Part shown: in pieces, positions 26,362 to 36,464 of the stretch
Layout: each line of letters opens with the position of its first letter
How positions within the stretch are numbered: the first letter of the stretch is position 1
Assembly (NCBI RefSeq): GCF_900103345.1
Contig: NZ_LT629702.1
Location: 1,426,001 to 1,490,000 of the forward strand
From: Pseudomonas azotoformans
GTDB taxonomy: Bacteria; Pseudomonadota; Gammaproteobacteria; Pseudomonadales; Pseudomonadaceae
Direction: 5' to 3'
DNA length: 64,000 nucleotides
Notes under the pieces: model-generated
Seen by the model: the letters and a program-made list of their open reading frames with translations, nothing else
What the model was told of the DNA's origin: nothing
Database searches by the model: none
Translations under genes and position numbers: made by a program

Positions 26362-27245
26362 TGCAGGCAGGCCTACGCATCGACGTCGATACCTACCGTG
26401 GCACCCGTGAAGGTGTGCCACAGTTGCTCGAATCCCTGGATGAAGCCGGGGTGAAAGCGACGTTCTTCTTCAGTGTCGGGCCGGACAACATGGGGCGCCA
26501 CTTGTGGCGTCTCATCCGGCCCCAGTTCCTGTGGAAGATGTTGCGTTCCAATGCGGTCGGCCTGTATGGCCTGGACATCTTGCTGGCCGGCACTGCCTGG
26601 CCAGGCAAGCCAATCGGCCGTGACCTGGGGCACTTGATGCGCCAGGCCAAGGCCGCCGGGCACGAAGTGGGCCTGCACGCCTGGGATCACCACGGCTGGC
26701 AGGCCAACACCGGGCGCTGGAGCGAGGCTCAGTTGATCGAACAGATTCGCCGTGGCGTCGACACGCTCAGTGACATTCTCGGTGAGCGCATCGACTGTTC
26801 CGCCGCCGCCGGTTGGCGCGCGGATGAGCGTGTGGTGCAAGCCAAGCAAGCTTTCAACTTTCGCTACAACAGCGATTGCCGGGGCACCAGCCTGTTTCGT
26901 CCAACCCTGGCCGATGGCAGTGCGGGCACCCCACAAATTCCGGTAGACCTGCCGACCTTCGACGAAGTCGTCGGGCCGGTAGTGGCTGCCAAAGACTTCA
27001 ATGGGTTCATCCTCGACCGTTTTGCCGAGTCGAAACTCAACGTTTATACGATCCACGCCGAAGTAGAAGGGATTCTGATGGCCAACGATTTTCGCCAGTT
27101 GCTTGCCCAGGCCGGGCAGCGCGGCATCAACTTCAAACCACTGGGCGACCTGTTGCCTGCGGACATGACCACCCTGCCCCAGCAACAGCTGGTACGTGGC
27201 GCCTTGCCCGGCCGCGAGGGTTGGCTCGGAGTGCAGCAGGCATGA
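26361..27245 (+). CDS. arnD: 4-deoxy-4-formamido-L-arabinose-phosphoundecaprenol deformylase
   Basis: The 294-residue polysaccharide-deacetylase (NodB) family member removes the formyl group from lipid-linked formamido-arabinose, which commits the sugar to lipid A transfer. It begins [20 protein letters not shown] with the metal and catalytic Asp motif, then [23 protein letters not shown] with the HxxxH-like zinc ligands, and [11 protein letters not shown]. It starts on the last base of the arnA stop codon and its own TGA overlaps the ATG of arnT (ATGA). Confidence 0.94.
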   Translation: MQAGLRIDVDTYRGTREGVPQLLESLDEAGVKATFFFSVGPDNMGRHLWRLIRPQFLWKMLRSNAVGLYGLDILLAGTAWPGKPIGRDLGHLMRQAKAAGHEVGLHAWDHHGWQANTGRWSEAQLIEQIRRGVDTLSDILGERIDCSAAAGWRADERVVQAKQAFNFRYNSDCRGTSLFRPTLADGSAGTPQIPVDLPTFDEVVGPVVAAKDFNGFILDRFAESKLNVYTIHAEVEGILMANDFRQLLAQAGQRGINFKPLGDLLPADMTTLPQQQLVRGALPGREGWLGVQQA

Positions 27246-28897
27246 TCCGCCGTTGGGCCTTGCCCCTGCTGCTGTTGGCGTTTGCTGCGTTCTACCTGCT
27301 GCCGCTGGCCACCCATGGCCTGTGGATTCCGGATGAAACCCGCTACGCGCAGATCAGCCAGGAAATGCTGCTGACCGGCAAGTGGGCTTCGCCGCACTTC
27401 ATGGGCATCCGCTACTTCGAAAAACCGGCGGCGGGCTACTGGATGATCGCGCTGGGCCAGGCGATCTTCGGGCAGAACCTGTTCGGCGTGCGGTTTGCCT
27501 CGGCCCTGAGCACTGGCTTGAGCATTCTGCTGGTGTACGGGGTGTCGCGCCGGCTGTGGAACGACCCGCGCAAAACCCTGGTCAGCACCGTGCTGTACAT
27601 GAGTTTTGTCAGCGTGGCCTTGCTCGGTGGCTACGCCAACCTGGATCCGCAGTTCACCTTCTGGGTCAACCTGACCGGTGCTGCCCTGTGGTTCTGCTTC
27701 GACAGCACCACCCGTAACGGACGCCTGGGGTCCTGGGCGTTGCTCGGCTTCGCCTGCGGCATGGGCTTCATGACCAAAGGCTTTCTTGCGTGGTTGCTAC
27801 CGGTGTTGATCGCCCTGCCCTATGCGATCTGGCAGAAGCGTGTGCGTGAGCTGCTGGGCTACGGCGTGGTTGCCGTGGTGGTGGCGATTGTCGTCAGCTT
27901 ACCATGGGCGCTGGCGGTGCACCTGCAAGAGCCGGACTACTGGAATTTCTTCTTCTGGCACGAGCATATCCAGCGCTTCGCCGGTGACGATGCCCAGCAC
28001 GCCGAGCCGTTCTGGTATTACCTGCCGCTGTTGGTTGCGTTCTGCCTGCCGTGGGTGGCGTTGTTGCCGTCTACCCTCAAACAGGCGTGGCGGGACAAAC
28101 GCAGCGCAAAAATCGGTTTTGTAGTGCTGTGGCTGCTGATGCCCCTGGCCTTCTTCAGCCTGGCCAAGGGCAAGCTGCCGTCCTACATCATGCCGTGCCT
28201 GCTGCCCCTCGCCTTGTTGATGGGCAATACCCTGGCGGACAAACTGGCCCAGGGACGCAGCCGTGCGCTGCGCATCAACGGCTGGCTGAACCTGATCATC
28301 GGTGTAGTGGCATTGCTCGCGCTGACCTGGCTGCAAATGAAGAAGCCGGTGTACGAGCACGGCCAGGAAACCCTCAGCCTGGTGTTGGTGTTCACCTTTC
28401 TGTTTGCCTGGATCCTGGTCAATCTGTTGCAGGCGGCCCGGCCTTTGCACCTGTGGGCCGCACCGGTACTCGGCAGTTGGCTGATGGTGGCCTTGTTGCC
28501 AGCTGCCCTGCCGCATTCAGTGGTGTACAACAAGACGCCTGACCAATTCATCATTGATCACCTGCAAGAGCTGCAACCGGCCACGGCCCTGCTGAGCAAT
28601 GACCTGGGCGCAGCGTCGGCGCTGTCATGGCGCCTGGCGCGCCCGGACGTGACGCTCTACAACACCGTCGGCGAAGTCAAATACGGCCTGGCCTACGCGG
28701 ACGCCACGCACCACAAGGTGCATACCACCCAAGTCCAGCAATGGATGAGCGATGCGCGCAAAAAAGGCCCGGTCGGCGTGGTCATGCGGGTCAAGGGTGA
28801 CGACGAAATCGCAGAAGTCGACTTGCTGCCCAAGGACGGCAAGCGCTACGAACAAGGCAATATCGTGATCCTGATCTTCCCGCAGGCTGCGCAATGA
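27242..28897 (+). CDS. arnT: Lipid A 4-amino-4-deoxy-L-arabinose transferase
   Basis: The 551-residue GT-C (GT83) inner-membrane enzyme moves amino-arabinose from undecaprenyl phosphate to lipid A phosphates on the periplasmic side, giving polymyxin resistance. The first membrane helix is followed by [17 protein letters not shown] with the conserved acidic pair, then [11 protein letters not shown], and about 12 hydrophobic segments. The C-terminal third is a periplasmic domain. I take ATG 27242, which overlaps the arnD stop and begins the first transmembrane helix; the frame runs open further upstream but without membrane-protein character. Confidence 0.95.
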   Translation: MIRRWALPLLLLAFAAFYLLPLATHGLWIPDETRYAQISQEMLLTGKWASPHFMGIRYFEKPAAGYWMIALGQAIFGQNLFGVRFASALSTGLSILLVYGVSRRLWNDPRKTLVSTVLYMSFVSVALLGGYANLDPQFTFWVNLTGAALWFCFDSTTRNGRLGSWALLGFACGMGFMTKGFLAWLLPVLIALPYAIWQKRVRELLGYGVVAVVVAIVVSLPWALAVHLQEPDYWNFFFWHEHIQRFAGDDAQHAEPFWYYLPLLVAFCLPWVALLPSTLKQAWRDKRSAKIGFVVLWLLMPLAFFSLAKGKLPSYIMPCLLPLALLMGNTLADKLAQGRSRALRINGWLNLIIGVVALLALTWLQMKKPVYEHGQETLSLVLVFTFLFAWILVNLLQAARPLHLWAAPVLGSWLMVALLPAALPHSVVYNKTPDQFIIDHLQELQPATALLSNDLGAASALSWRLARPDVTLYNTVGEVKYGLAYADATHHKVHTTQVQQWMSDARKKGPVGVVMRVKGDDEIAEVDLLPKDGKRYEQGNIVILIFPQAAQ

Positions 28898-29241
28898 TCA
28901 CCTTGCTGCTGTTACTGGCCGCCTGCCTGCTCACCTGCATGGGCCAGGTCTCCCAGAAGTTCGCCGTGGAAAGCTGGCGCGACCTGCCGGATGGCTGGGC
29001 GCTGAAACTGCGCTCACCCTGGTTGTGGTCGGCGCTGGTGTGCCTGGGCCTCGGCCTGCTGGTGTGGCTGCTGGTGTTGCAACGCCTGGAAGTCGGCATT
29101 GCCTACCCGATGCTCAGCCTCAACTTCGTGTTGGTCACGCTGGTCGCGCGTTTTGTATTCAAGGAACCCATCGACACTCGCCATTGGCTGGGTGTGGCGC
29201 TGGTGATCGGTGGCGTCGTGCTGCTGGGGCGCCAGGTATGA
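28894..29241 (+). CDS. arnE: Undecaprenyl-phosphate-Ara4N flippase subunit ArnE
   Basis: This is a 115-residue small-multidrug-resistance-type membrane protein with four hydrophobic segments. Together with ArnF it is thought to flip the undecaprenyl-linked amino-arabinose to the periplasm for ArnT. Landmarks are [17 protein letters not shown] in the first helix, [19 protein letters not shown], and [20 protein letters not shown] at the end. It is joined by ATGA overlaps to both arnT and arnF. Confidence 0.92.
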   Translation: MITLLLLLAACLLTCMGQVSQKFAVESWRDLPDGWALKLRSPWLWSALVCLGLGLLVWLLVLQRLEVGIAYPMLSLNFVLVTLVARFVFKEPIDTRHWLGVALVIGGVVLLGRQV

Positions 29242-29651
29242 GCCGGGTTCAGGGGTTTGCCCTGGCCCTGGGCAGCGTCGGCCTGGTCAGTGCCGCCCAA
29301 CTGGGCATGCGCTGGAGCATGACGCGCCTGCCGCTGCCCAGCGAATGGCTGGACGCCTTCAGCCAGAACAGCATCGACCTGGGGGCCCTCGGCGTCGTGA
29401 GCCTGGCGATCCTGGCCTACGCGTTGTCGATGCTCTGCTGGCTCGGTGCGCTCAAGCACTTGCCGCTGGGTCGTGCCTATTCGCTGCTGAGCATCAGCTA
29501 CGCCTTGGTATACCTGCTGGCCGCCAGCCTGCCGGTGTTCAACGAACATTTTTCCGTTTCAAAAACCCTGGGGGTGGCGCTGGTCATCCTCGGTGTTCTG
29601 GTTATCAACTCTCGTCGTGCTAGCGCCACAAGTCCCAGGAATGCCCCATGA
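29238..29651 (+). CDS. arnF: Undecaprenyl-phosphate-Ara4N flippase subunit ArnF
   Basis: This is the 137-residue partner of ArnE, also with four membrane segments. It shows [19 protein letters not shown], then [20 protein letters not shown] and a last helix [19 protein letters not shown] 29238 is chosen because it overlaps the arnE stop in ATGA, although the frame continues 71 codons upstream. Its own stop overlaps the ugd start in the same way, so the whole set is translationally chained. Confidence 0.92.
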   Translation: MSRVQGFALALGSVGLVSAAQLGMRWSMTRLPLPSEWLDAFSQNSIDLGALGVVSLAILAYALSMLCWLGALKHLPLGRAYSLLSISYALVYLLAASLPVFNEHFSVSKTLGVALVILGVLVINSRRASATSPRNAP

Positions 29652-31039
29652 AAATCAGTGTATTTGGTAGCGGTTACGTCGGTCTGGTGCAGGCCACCGT
29701 GTTGGCTGAAGTCGGCCACGATGTCATTTGCATGGACGTTGACAAGAAAAAGGTCGAGTCACTGCAAAAAGGCCATGTGACCATCTTCGAGCCGGGGTTG
29801 GCTGCGATGGTCAAGGAAAACCTGGAGAGTGGGCGGCTGCACTTCACCCATGATGAAAAGTTGGCGGTGGAACACGGCGAAGTCCTGTTCATTGCCGTGG
29901 GCACCCCTTCGGACGAAGACGGCTCGGCCGACCTGAAATACGTGCTGTCGGTAGGCGACGCCGTCGCCCGCCACCGCAAAGAGCCGGTGATCCTGGTGGA
30001 AAAATCCACCGTGCCGGTCGGCACCGGCGACACCCTGCGCGCCCACATCGAAAAAGCCCTGCACCTGGCCGGCCGGCACCTGGAGTTCGATATCGTCTCC
30101 AACCCGGAATTCCTCAAGGAAGGCTCGGCCGTTGCCGACTGCCGCCGCCCGGACCGCATCATCATCGGTTGTGAACGCGAAGAGGTGCGCGACGTGATGC
30201 GCGACCTGTACGCACCGTTCAACCGCAACCATGACCGCATCATTTTCATGGACCTGCGCAGCGCCGAGCTGACCAAGTACGCCGCCAACTGCATGCTGGC
30301 GACCAAGATCAGCTTTATCAACCAGATCGCCGAGCTGGCCGAGCACCTGGGGGCCGACATCGAAGCCGTGCGCCTGGGCATTGGCGCCGACTCGCGCATC
30401 GGCTATCACTTCATCTACCCCGGCTGCGGCTACGGCGGCTCGTGTTTCCCCAAGGACATGCGCGCCCTGATCCACAGCGCCAAGCAAGCCAACTGCTCCA
30501 GCGACCTGCTGGAAGCGGTGGAAGCCATCAACCAGCGCCAGAAGAGCAAGCTGTTCGAACGGATCAATGCGTTCTTCAAGGGCGAGCTGCGCGGCAAGAC
30601 CTTCGCCCTGTGGGGCCTGGCGTTCAAACCCAACACCGACGACATGCGCGATGCCCCTAGCCGCGTGCTGATGGAAGCCCTCTGGGCCGCCGGCGCCAAC
30701 GTGCGTGCATTCGACCCGGAAGCCATGCAGGAAACCCAACGCATCTACGGCGATGACCCACGGCTGATGCTCATGGGCACCCCGGAATCGACCCTGGGCG
30801 GTGCGGATGCGCTGATCGTCTGCACCGAATGGCAGCAGTTCAAGGCGCCGGACTTCGACCTGATCCACCAGCGCCTGAAAACCCCGGTGATCTTCGACGG
30901 CCGCAACCTCTACGACGGCGAGCGCCTGGCGCGCAAAGGCTTCCAGTACTACCCGATCGGCCGTGGCGATTCCTGCCAACTGCCGATTCCCCAGCAGCAA
31001 TGGGTAGCCCAGGGTGCAGGCCAGGTCGTGGAAGCCTGA
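29648..31039 (+). CDS. ugd: UDP-glucose 6-dehydrogenase
   Basis: The 463-residue cytosolic enzyme oxidises UDP-glucose to UDP-glucuronate, the first substrate of the amino-arabinose pathway (the PmrE role). It opens with the Rossmann motif [17 protein letters not shown], has [11 protein letters not shown] and [11 protein letters not shown], and the catalytic cysteine in [12 protein letters not shown] near residue 263. The C-terminal UDP-binding domain contains [18 protein letters not shown]. The gene starts inside the arnF stop, as in other Pseudomonas arn operons that carry their own dehydrogenase. Confidence 0.95.
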   Translation: MKISVFGSGYVGLVQATVLAEVGHDVICMDVDKKKVESLQKGHVTIFEPGLAAMVKENLESGRLHFTHDEKLAVEHGEVLFIAVGTPSDEDGSADLKYVLSVGDAVARHRKEPVILVEKSTVPVGTGDTLRAHIEKALHLAGRHLEFDIVSNPEFLKEGSAVADCRRPDRIIIGCEREEVRDVMRDLYAPFNRNHDRIIFMDLRSAELTKYAANCMLATKISFINQIAELAEHLGADIEAVRLGIGADSRIGYHFIYPGCGYGGSCFPKDMRALIHSAKQANCSSDLLEAVEAINQRQKSKLFERINAFFKGELRGKTFALWGLAFKPNTDDMRDAPSRVLMEALWAAGANVRAFDPEAMQETQRIYGDDPRLMLMGTPESTLGGADALIVCTEWQQFKAPDFDLIHQRLKTPVIFDGRNLYDGERLARKGFQYYPIGRGDSCQLPIPQQQWVAQGAGQVVEA

Positions 31040-31042
31040 GAC

Positions 31043-32665
31043 GTGAACAGAGTTCAACCGTCCCCGCTGAATGCAACGATCCGCCGCCAATCCCTCGGTT
31101 TGGGATTGCTGGCGTTGTTGCTGTTTATCGCCGGCAACTGGCACCAGGCAATCATTGGCTTCGACTCGCGCTTCGTGGTGTTCGCCCAGGAGATGCTACG
31201 CCATGGGCCCAGCTTCTTTCCCACCACGTACGGGCAGCCCTATGCGGATTACCTGGCGACCTCGACGCTGATGACCTGGCTGCTGTCATTGCCGTTGGGC
31301 CAGGTCACCAGCCTCACGGCCTGGCTGCCCACGGCAATTGCCTCGGCGTTTATCGTCATCCTGGTTTATCGGCTCACGGCCCCCTACTCCCAGCGCTGGG
31401 GGCTGCTGAGTATCGCGATCCTGTTGCTGAGCAGCACCTTTATCAGCGAAACCCGTGCGGTGTCCCTTGACCAGATGCTGGCCGCCATCGCCCTGGCGGT
31501 GTTCTACCTGGGTTATGCCCATGATCATTTCGGGGCGGCTAAACGCCTGCATTGGCTGTACCTGCTGCTGATCCTGGGCTTTGCCGTGCGCGGGCCGATT
31601 GGCCTGGTGATTCCTACGGGCGTGCTCTGCAGCTACTACCTGATCAACCGACAATGGCGCCAGCTGTTCAGTTTCGGCTTGCTCGCCCTGGCGCTGCTGG
31701 TGGCATGTGTGGGCCTGCTGTTGCTGATGGCCAAGTTGAGCGGCGGCGAAAGCTTCATGCAGGACGTGATCCGCATGCAGTTCCTCGGTCGCATGGATGG
31801 CAGCGAAGGTTCGAGCGGCACGTTGTACTACTTCACCAGTTCACTGGGCAACTACGCCTTGGCATATCCGATGGCGCTGCTGGTGCTGCTGGCCATGCTG
31901 CTCAGCGGGCGCCGTGCGCCGGGACCGGCATTGCAGTTGGTGTGGTATTGCGCCGCCGCAGGCTTGCTGGTGATGGTCGGCCTGTCGATTCCCCAGGCGA
32001 AAAAAGCACGTTACGTGCTGCCGATGCTGCCCATGGCGGCGATCATTGCGGCGTACCCGTTCCAGGTTGCGCATGGTCGACTCTTCGCCGGGCTGCGTGG
32101 GCTGCTGCTGGGGATCTGGACGTTGTTGCCGACGCTGTTGATCGCTGGCCTGCTGTTTGCGCGCCCGCGCTACCCCGAGCAATTGAGCCATCTCGGGTGG
32201 GTGTTCGGCGTGCTGGGAGGCCTGCAGGTCGTGGCCTTGTCGACCCTGTTCAAGACCCGCCTGCGCCCGGTCGGCCCGGCCTTTGCAGCGGTGTTGGCGG
32301 TATGGGCTACCTATATCCTGGTGGTCGAGCCGCTGGAGCGCAGTGTCTATGACACCCGCACCTTTACCTTGCAGGTTCACGAGCAAGTCATGCAACAGCG
32401 CGCACCGGTGGTGCTGCACGGCTTGGGCAAAGACGCCAAGGCTATCAAGTACATGGTCAACCTCGACTGCGACCAGGTGCCGTTGTTCACTCAGCAAGCC
32501 GCCGACCTCAAGCCACTCCAGGGACCCGCCTGGCTGGTGATGAGCCAAGCGGACTACGAAGGCTTGCAAGACCCGCGCTTTCGTTCCATCACGCCGACCC
32601 TGAGCGGCGAATTCGACCGTAACCCTTACGTGCTGCTGCACCTGGCCAAACCTGTGCAACCTTGA
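31043..32665 (+). CDS. GT-C family membrane glycosyltransferase (ArnT-like, GT39/83)
   Basis: This 540-residue membrane protein has about ten hydrophobic segments and a soluble C-terminal domain of about 110 residues. It resembles ArnT and protein mannosyltransferases: FDSRFVVFAQEMLRHGPSFFP parallels the ArnT acidic loop, and SETRAVSLDQMLAAIA and PQAKKARYVLPMLP are typical of the family. It probably moves a sugar from a polyprenyl carrier to an outer-envelope acceptor. It starts at GTG, 3 bases after the ugd stop, so it is the last gene of the arn transcription unit. It may modify another position of LPS; the sugar is unknown. Confidence 0.8.
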   Translation: MNRVQPSPLNATIRRQSLGLGLLALLLFIAGNWHQAIIGFDSRFVVFAQEMLRHGPSFFPTTYGQPYADYLATSTLMTWLLSLPLGQVTSLTAWLPTAIASAFIVILVYRLTAPYSQRWGLLSIAILLLSSTFISETRAVSLDQMLAAIALAVFYLGYAHDHFGAAKRLHWLYLLLILGFAVRGPIGLVIPTGVLCSYYLINRQWRQLFSFGLLALALLVACVGLLLLMAKLSGGESFMQDVIRMQFLGRMDGSEGSSGTLYYFTSSLGNYALAYPMALLVLLAMLLSGRRAPGPALQLVWYCAAAGLLVMVGLSIPQAKKARYVLPMLPMAAIIAAYPFQVAHGRLFAGLRGLLLGIWTLLPTLLIAGLLFARPRYPEQLSHLGWVFGVLGGLQVVALSTLFKTRLRPVGPAFAAVLAVWATYILVVEPLERSVYDTRTFTLQVHEQVMQQRAPVVLHGLGKDAKAIKYMVNLDCDQVPLFTQQAADLKPLQGPAWLVMSQADYEGLQDPRFRSITPTLSGEFDRNPYVLLHLAKPVQP

Positions 32666-32833
32666 ACCTGCGCCGGCACTGCTGGCGCGGAAAATTCCCA
32701 CGCAGCTTTACGTAATGACTGGTGCCGTTTCTCTTTCCCGCGTCCAAAACCCGACGGTAAACTCGCTTGCCTGGTGCGGTATTCATGTACCGCCACCGGT
32801 CATGGGTGACCACAAGGACGAGAGGACAACGCC

Positions 32834-33067
32834 GTGCCAGATGATGCTTCGCTTGATAACCCAGCCTTGCCCAGCACCGAAGCGCATGTCGGCTATATTC
32901 CCCTGCCACCGCTGGACCGGCTGATGGGTCTGCGCGACGCACTGGTAGCGTTGAAAGGCCCGCTGGCCAGTGAACCCGGTTTGCAGGAAAACCTGCGCAA
33001 GCGTTTATTCGATGAAGAGTTCAGTAATCGAGTGCTGGGTAAAGTCTGCTGCTCGATAGCCGTCTGA
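32834..33067 (+). CDS. Small hypothetical protein
   Basis: This is a 77-residue acidic protein of unknown role. It starts at GTG with GAGGA 7 bases upstream, and its codon choice is that of a real Pseudomonas gene. The readable core LPPLDRLMGLRDALVALKGPL, then LQENLRKRLFDEEFSNRVLG, suggests two helices. No signal peptide, membrane helix or known motif is visible. It sits alone between the glycosyltransferase and HPP genes. Confidence 0.5.
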   Translation: MPDDASLDNPALPSTEAHVGYIPLPPLDRLMGLRDALVALKGPLASEPGLQENLRKRLFDEEFSNRVLGKVCCSIAV

Positions 33068-33242
33068 CCGTATTCCAATTCATTATTTTTGCATTCAACC
33101 TTCATTAATATGCATTGGCGCCTCCGTTCAACGCGCGGCACACTGCGTGGGTTCCTTCCCCCAAATGTTGGAACTTTCAAAGGGCTTTTCCGGGCAACCA
33201 GACAAGCCTTTTTTTTGCCCGCTGTTTATGGACTGCCTTCCA

Positions 33243-33953
33243 ATGCTCACTCGCTGGTTCCCCGCTGCTATCAACACCCGCCCCACCGAATGGAGCCGTG
33301 CCGCGATCGGTATGGCGCTTGGCACCCTGTTCAGCGTCTGGTTGTGCTCCCAGGTGTTTGGCATGGATGTCGCGCTGCATCTGCTTGGCCCGCTGGGTGC
33401 GTCAGCCGTCTTGTTGTTCGCCGTGTCATCGGGTGCCTTGGCGCAACCCTGGTCGATTATCGGCAGCTACCTGTGCGCTGGCGTGATTGCCTTGCTGGTG
33501 ACGCGTGTCCTCGGTCCGTCCTTGGGCGGCGCCTGCCTGGCGGCTGGCATGACCGTGGTGCTGATGTGCTGGTTGCGCTGCCTGCACCCGCCCGCCGGCG
33601 GCCTGGCCATGACGCTGGTCCTGGCAGACCCGGCGTCAGCGGCGCTGGGTTGGTATGAGCTGGGCGCGGTATTGCTCGGCGCAGGTGCGCTGCTGGCCTG
33701 CGCACTGGCGTATAACAACGCCACGCGCACACGTTATCCCAAAGGCGCGGCGCCAGCTCCGGCACCTCTCCCGTTCAACCCCAGAGCCGGCCGAGACCCT
33801 GCCATTACCGCCGCTGATTTGAAATTGGCACTGGCGGACATGGAGCAGTTCTACGATGTGGAACCCAGCGAACTGGAAGAGTTGATCCATGCGGCGGAAA
33901 CCCACGCCAGGCGCCGCAGCATCGGTGAAACACTGGCCAGCCGGGTGCCTTGA
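33243..33953 (+). CDS. HPP-family integral membrane protein
   Basis: This 236-residue protein has four or five hydrophobic segments at about residues 15-125 and a charged cytosolic tail. The family motif is visible as RCLHPPAGGLAMTLV near residue 115, where HPP gives the name; GPLGASAVLLFA precedes it. Some HPP proteins transport nitrite in chloroplasts and cyanobacteria; the bacterial function is otherwise unknown. I chose ATG 33243, at MLTRWFPAAI, because the open frame before it is not membrane-like and no ribosome site is evident further up; a start at 33228 is equally possible. Confidence 0.8.
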   Translation: MLTRWFPAAINTRPTEWSRAAIGMALGTLFSVWLCSQVFGMDVALHLLGPLGASAVLLFAVSSGALAQPWSIIGSYLCAGVIALLVTRVLGPSLGGACLAAGMTVVLMCWLRCLHPPAGGLAMTLVLADPASAALGWYELGAVLLGAGALLACALAYNNATRTRYPKGAAPAPAPLPFNPRAGRDPAITAADLKLALADMEQFYDVEPSELEELIHAAETHARRRSIGETLASRVP

Positions 33954-34094
33954 GCCCGGCGCGTGCTTACTGCATAAATGCAAAAACGACCTGCAGGATT
34001 GAAGGTTGTACTGGGCAAATTTGCACTGGTACGATCGCGAGAAGGTTCATCCGTGAACATCTTGATAAAGAACAATAAAAGCAGGGAGTTATCG

Positions 34095-35198
34095 ATGACT
34101 GCTCAGGTTTCATCCGAAGCAAGCCATACCGAAATACTTCAGGACGAAGTCCTCGCCGAGGTCCGCAACCACATCGGCCACCTCACCCTCAATCGCCCCG
34201 CTGGCTTGAATGCCATCACCCTGAACATGGTGCGCAGCCTCACGTCCCAGTTGCAGGCATGGGCCGATGACCCGCAGGTGTATGCCGTGGTCCTGCGCGG
34301 CGCCGGTGAAAAAGCCTTCTGTGCCGGTGGCGATATCCGCTCGCTGTACGACAGTTTCAAGAACGGCGACACCCTGCATCAGGACTTTTTCGTCGAGGAA
34401 TACGCACTCGATCTGGCCATCCACCACTACCGCAAGCCAGTCGTGGCACTGATGGACGGGTTTGTCCTCGGCGGCGGCATGGGCCTGGTGCAAGGCGCTG
34501 ACCTGCGTGTGGTCACCGAGCGCAGTCGCCTGGCGATGCCGGAAGTGGCCATCGGTTACTTCCCTGATGTGGGCGGCAGCTACTTCCTGCCGCGCATCCC
34601 CGGCGAACTGGGAATCTACCTGGGCGTGACCGGGGTACAGATCCGCGCGGCCGACGCGCTGTATTGCGGGTTGGCCGATTGGTACCTTGAGAGCCACAAG
34701 CTCGCCGACCTGGACCAGAAACTCGACCGCCTGCAATGGCACGACTCGCCGCTCAAGGACCTGCAAGGCGTGCTCGCCAAACTGGCCGTGCAGCAACTGC
34801 CCGATGCGCCGCTGGCCGCTCTGCGCCCCGCCATCGACCACTTTTTTGCGCTGCCGGATGTACCGAGCATCGTCGAGCAACTGCAGCAAGTCACCGTTGC
34901 CGACAGCCATGAATGGGCGCTGACCACCGCCAACCTGATGCTGACCCGCTCGCCCCTGGCCATGGCGGTCACATTGGAGATGTTGCGCCGCGGCCGCCGC
35001 CTGCCCCTGGAAGACTGTTTTGCCCTGGAGCTGCACCTTGATCGCCAATGGTTCGAGCGCGGCGACCTGATCGAAGGCGTGCGTGCCCTGATCATCGACA
35101 AAGACAAAAGCCCACGCTGGAACCCGCCCACCCTGCACGGGTTGGCCCTGAGCCACGTCGAGAGCTTCTTTCATCACTTCGAGAAGGTTGCGAAATAA
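34095..35198 (+). CDS. 3-hydroxyisobutyryl-CoA hydrolase-type enoyl-CoA hydratase/isomerase
   Basis: This is a 367-residue crotonase-superfamily enzyme. It has LNRPAGLNAITLNMVRSL, the oxyanion-hole segment AFCAGGDIRSLYD and the second site DGFVLGGGMGLVQGADLRVV with MPEVAIGYFPDVGGSYFL. The Glu and Asp in these motifs and the long C-terminal part of about 110 residues match 3-hydroxyisobutyryl-CoA hydrolase rather than ordinary hydratases of about 260 residues. That enzyme acts in valine breakdown. AGGGAG before ATG 34095 supports this start over the longer open frame. The acyl-CoA dehydrogenase gene follows after 3 bases, in line with a valine operon. Confidence 0.82.
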   Translation: MTAQVSSEASHTEILQDEVLAEVRNHIGHLTLNRPAGLNAITLNMVRSLTSQLQAWADDPQVYAVVLRGAGEKAFCAGGDIRSLYDSFKNGDTLHQDFFVEEYALDLAIHHYRKPVVALMDGFVLGGGMGLVQGADLRVVTERSRLAMPEVAIGYFPDVGGSYFLPRIPGELGIYLGVTGVQIRAADALYCGLADWYLESHKLADLDQKLDRLQWHDSPLKDLQGVLAKLAVQQLPDAPLAALRPAIDHFFALPDVPSIVEQLQQVTVADSHEWALTTANLMLTRSPLAMAVTLEMLRRGRRLPLEDCFALELHLDRQWFERGDLIEGVRALIIDKDKSPRWNPPTLHGLALSHVESFFHHFEKVAK

Positions 35199-35201
35199 TC
35201 C

Positions 35202-36353
35202 ATGCAAGATATTGAATACACAGAAGAACAAGTGATGATCCGCGACATGGCGCGTGACTTCGCCCGGGGTGAAATCGCCCCGCATGCCCAAGCCTGGGAG
35301 AAAGCCGGGTGGATCGACGACGGCCTGGTCGCCAAGATGGGCGAACTGGGCCTGCTGGGCATGGTGGTGCCGGAAGAATGGGGCGGCACATACGTCGATT
35401 ACGTCGCCTATGCCCTCGCCGTCGAGGAAATTTCCGCAGGTGACGGCGCCACTGGCGCACTGATGAGTATCCATAATTCAGTGGGTTGCGGGCCGATTCT
35501 CAACTACGGCACAGATGAGCAAAAACAGACCTGGCTGGCCGACCTCGCCAGCGGCCAGGCGATTGGCTGCTTCTGCCTGACCGAACCCCAGGCCGGCTCC
35601 GAAGCGCACAACCTGCGTACCCGTGCCGAACTGCGCGACGGCCAGTGGGTGATCAACGGGGCCAAGCAGTTCGTCAGCAATGGCAAGCGCGCCAAACTGG
35701 CAATCGTATTTGCCGTGACTGACCCCGACCTGGGCAAGAAAGGCCTCTCGGCGTTCCTGGTGCCCACCGCAACCCCGGGATTCGTGGTGGATCGCACCGA
35801 GCACAAGATGGGCATCCGTGCGTCCGATACCTGCGCCGTGACCCTCAACCAGTGCTGCGTGCCTGAGGCCAACCTGCTGGGCGAGCGTGGCAAAGGCCTC
35901 GCCATTGCGCTGTCCAACCTGGAGGGTGGCCGCATCGGTATTGCCGCCCAGGCGTTGGGCATCGCCCGTGCGGCGTTTGAAGCAGCGCTGGCCTATGCCC
36001 GTGATCGGGTGCAGTTCAACAAGGCAATCATTGAGCACCAGAGCGTGGCCAATTTGCTGGCCGACATGCAAACCCAACTCAACGCCGCACGCTTGCTGAT
36101 CCTGCACGCCGCACGCCTGCGCAGTGCCGGCAAACCCTGCTTGTCGGAAGCGTCCCAGGCCAAGCTGTTTGCCTCGGAAATGGCCGAGAAGGTTTGCTCA
36201 TCGGCGATGCAGATTCACGGAGGGTACGGATACCTGGAGGATTACCCGGTGGAGCGTTACTACCGGGATGCGCGGATCACGCAGATTTACGAAGGGACCA
36301 GCGAGATTCAGCGGATGGTGATTGCCAGGGAGCTGAAGAACTATCAGATCTAG
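35202..36353 (+). CDS. Acyl-CoA dehydrogenase (isobutyryl-CoA type, probable)
   Basis: The 383-residue FAD enzyme has the standard domains. [18 protein letters not shown] is the flavin and substrate loop, and [17 protein letters not shown] and [18 protein letters not shown] are family landmarks. [18 protein letters not shown] holds the catalytic glutamate near residue 368. It is co-transcribed with the hydroxyisobutyryl-CoA hydrolase-type gene, 3 bases apart. The pair suggests oxidation of isobutyryl-CoA to methacrylyl-CoA in valine catabolism; general short-chain activity cannot be excluded. Confidence 0.88.
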   Translation: MQDIEYTEEQVMIRDMARDFARGEIAPHAQAWEKAGWIDDGLVAKMGELGLLGMVVPEEWGGTYVDYVAYALAVEEISAGDGATGALMSIHNSVGCGPILNYGTDEQKQTWLADLASGQAIGCFCLTEPQAGSEAHNLRTRAELRDGQWVINGAKQFVSNGKRAKLAIVFAVTDPDLGKKGLSAFLVPTATPGFVVDRTEHKMGIRASDTCAVTLNQCCVPEANLLGERGKGLAIALSNLEGGRIGIAAQALGIARAAFEAALAYARDRVQFNKAIIEHQSVANLLADMQTQLNAARLLILHAARLRSAGKPCLSEASQAKLFASEMAEKVCSSAMQIHGGYGYLEDYPVERYYRDARITQIYEGTSEIQRMVIARELKNYQI

Positions 36354-36354
36354 C

Positions 36355-36447
36355 AATGTGGGAGGGGGCTTGCCCCCGATAGCAGTGGGTCAGTAACAGG
36401 TAAGCTGACTGATCCACCGTCATCGGGGGCAAGCCCCCTCCCACATT
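36355..36447. repeat. REP inverted pair (REPIN), family 2
   Basis: A 26-base element beginning AATGTGGGAGGGGGCTTGCC (36355-36380) is repeated exactly in inverted orientation at 36422-36447, with a 41-base spacer. It lies between the two convergent acyl-CoA modules and can fold as a long hairpin, so it may stop transcription from both sides. It differs from the pair at 2481. Confidence 0.9.
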
Positions 36448-36464
36448 TAGTACTGAGTGTCGGT

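Noticed and set aside
24376..26421. Open frame of 681 codons on the minus strand
   Set aside because: Fully antisense to arnA, whose product matches a known enzyme along its whole length.
34110..35474. Open frame of 454 codons on the minus strand
   Set aside because: Antisense to the hydroxyisobutyryl-CoA hydrolase-type gene, without recognisable motifs.
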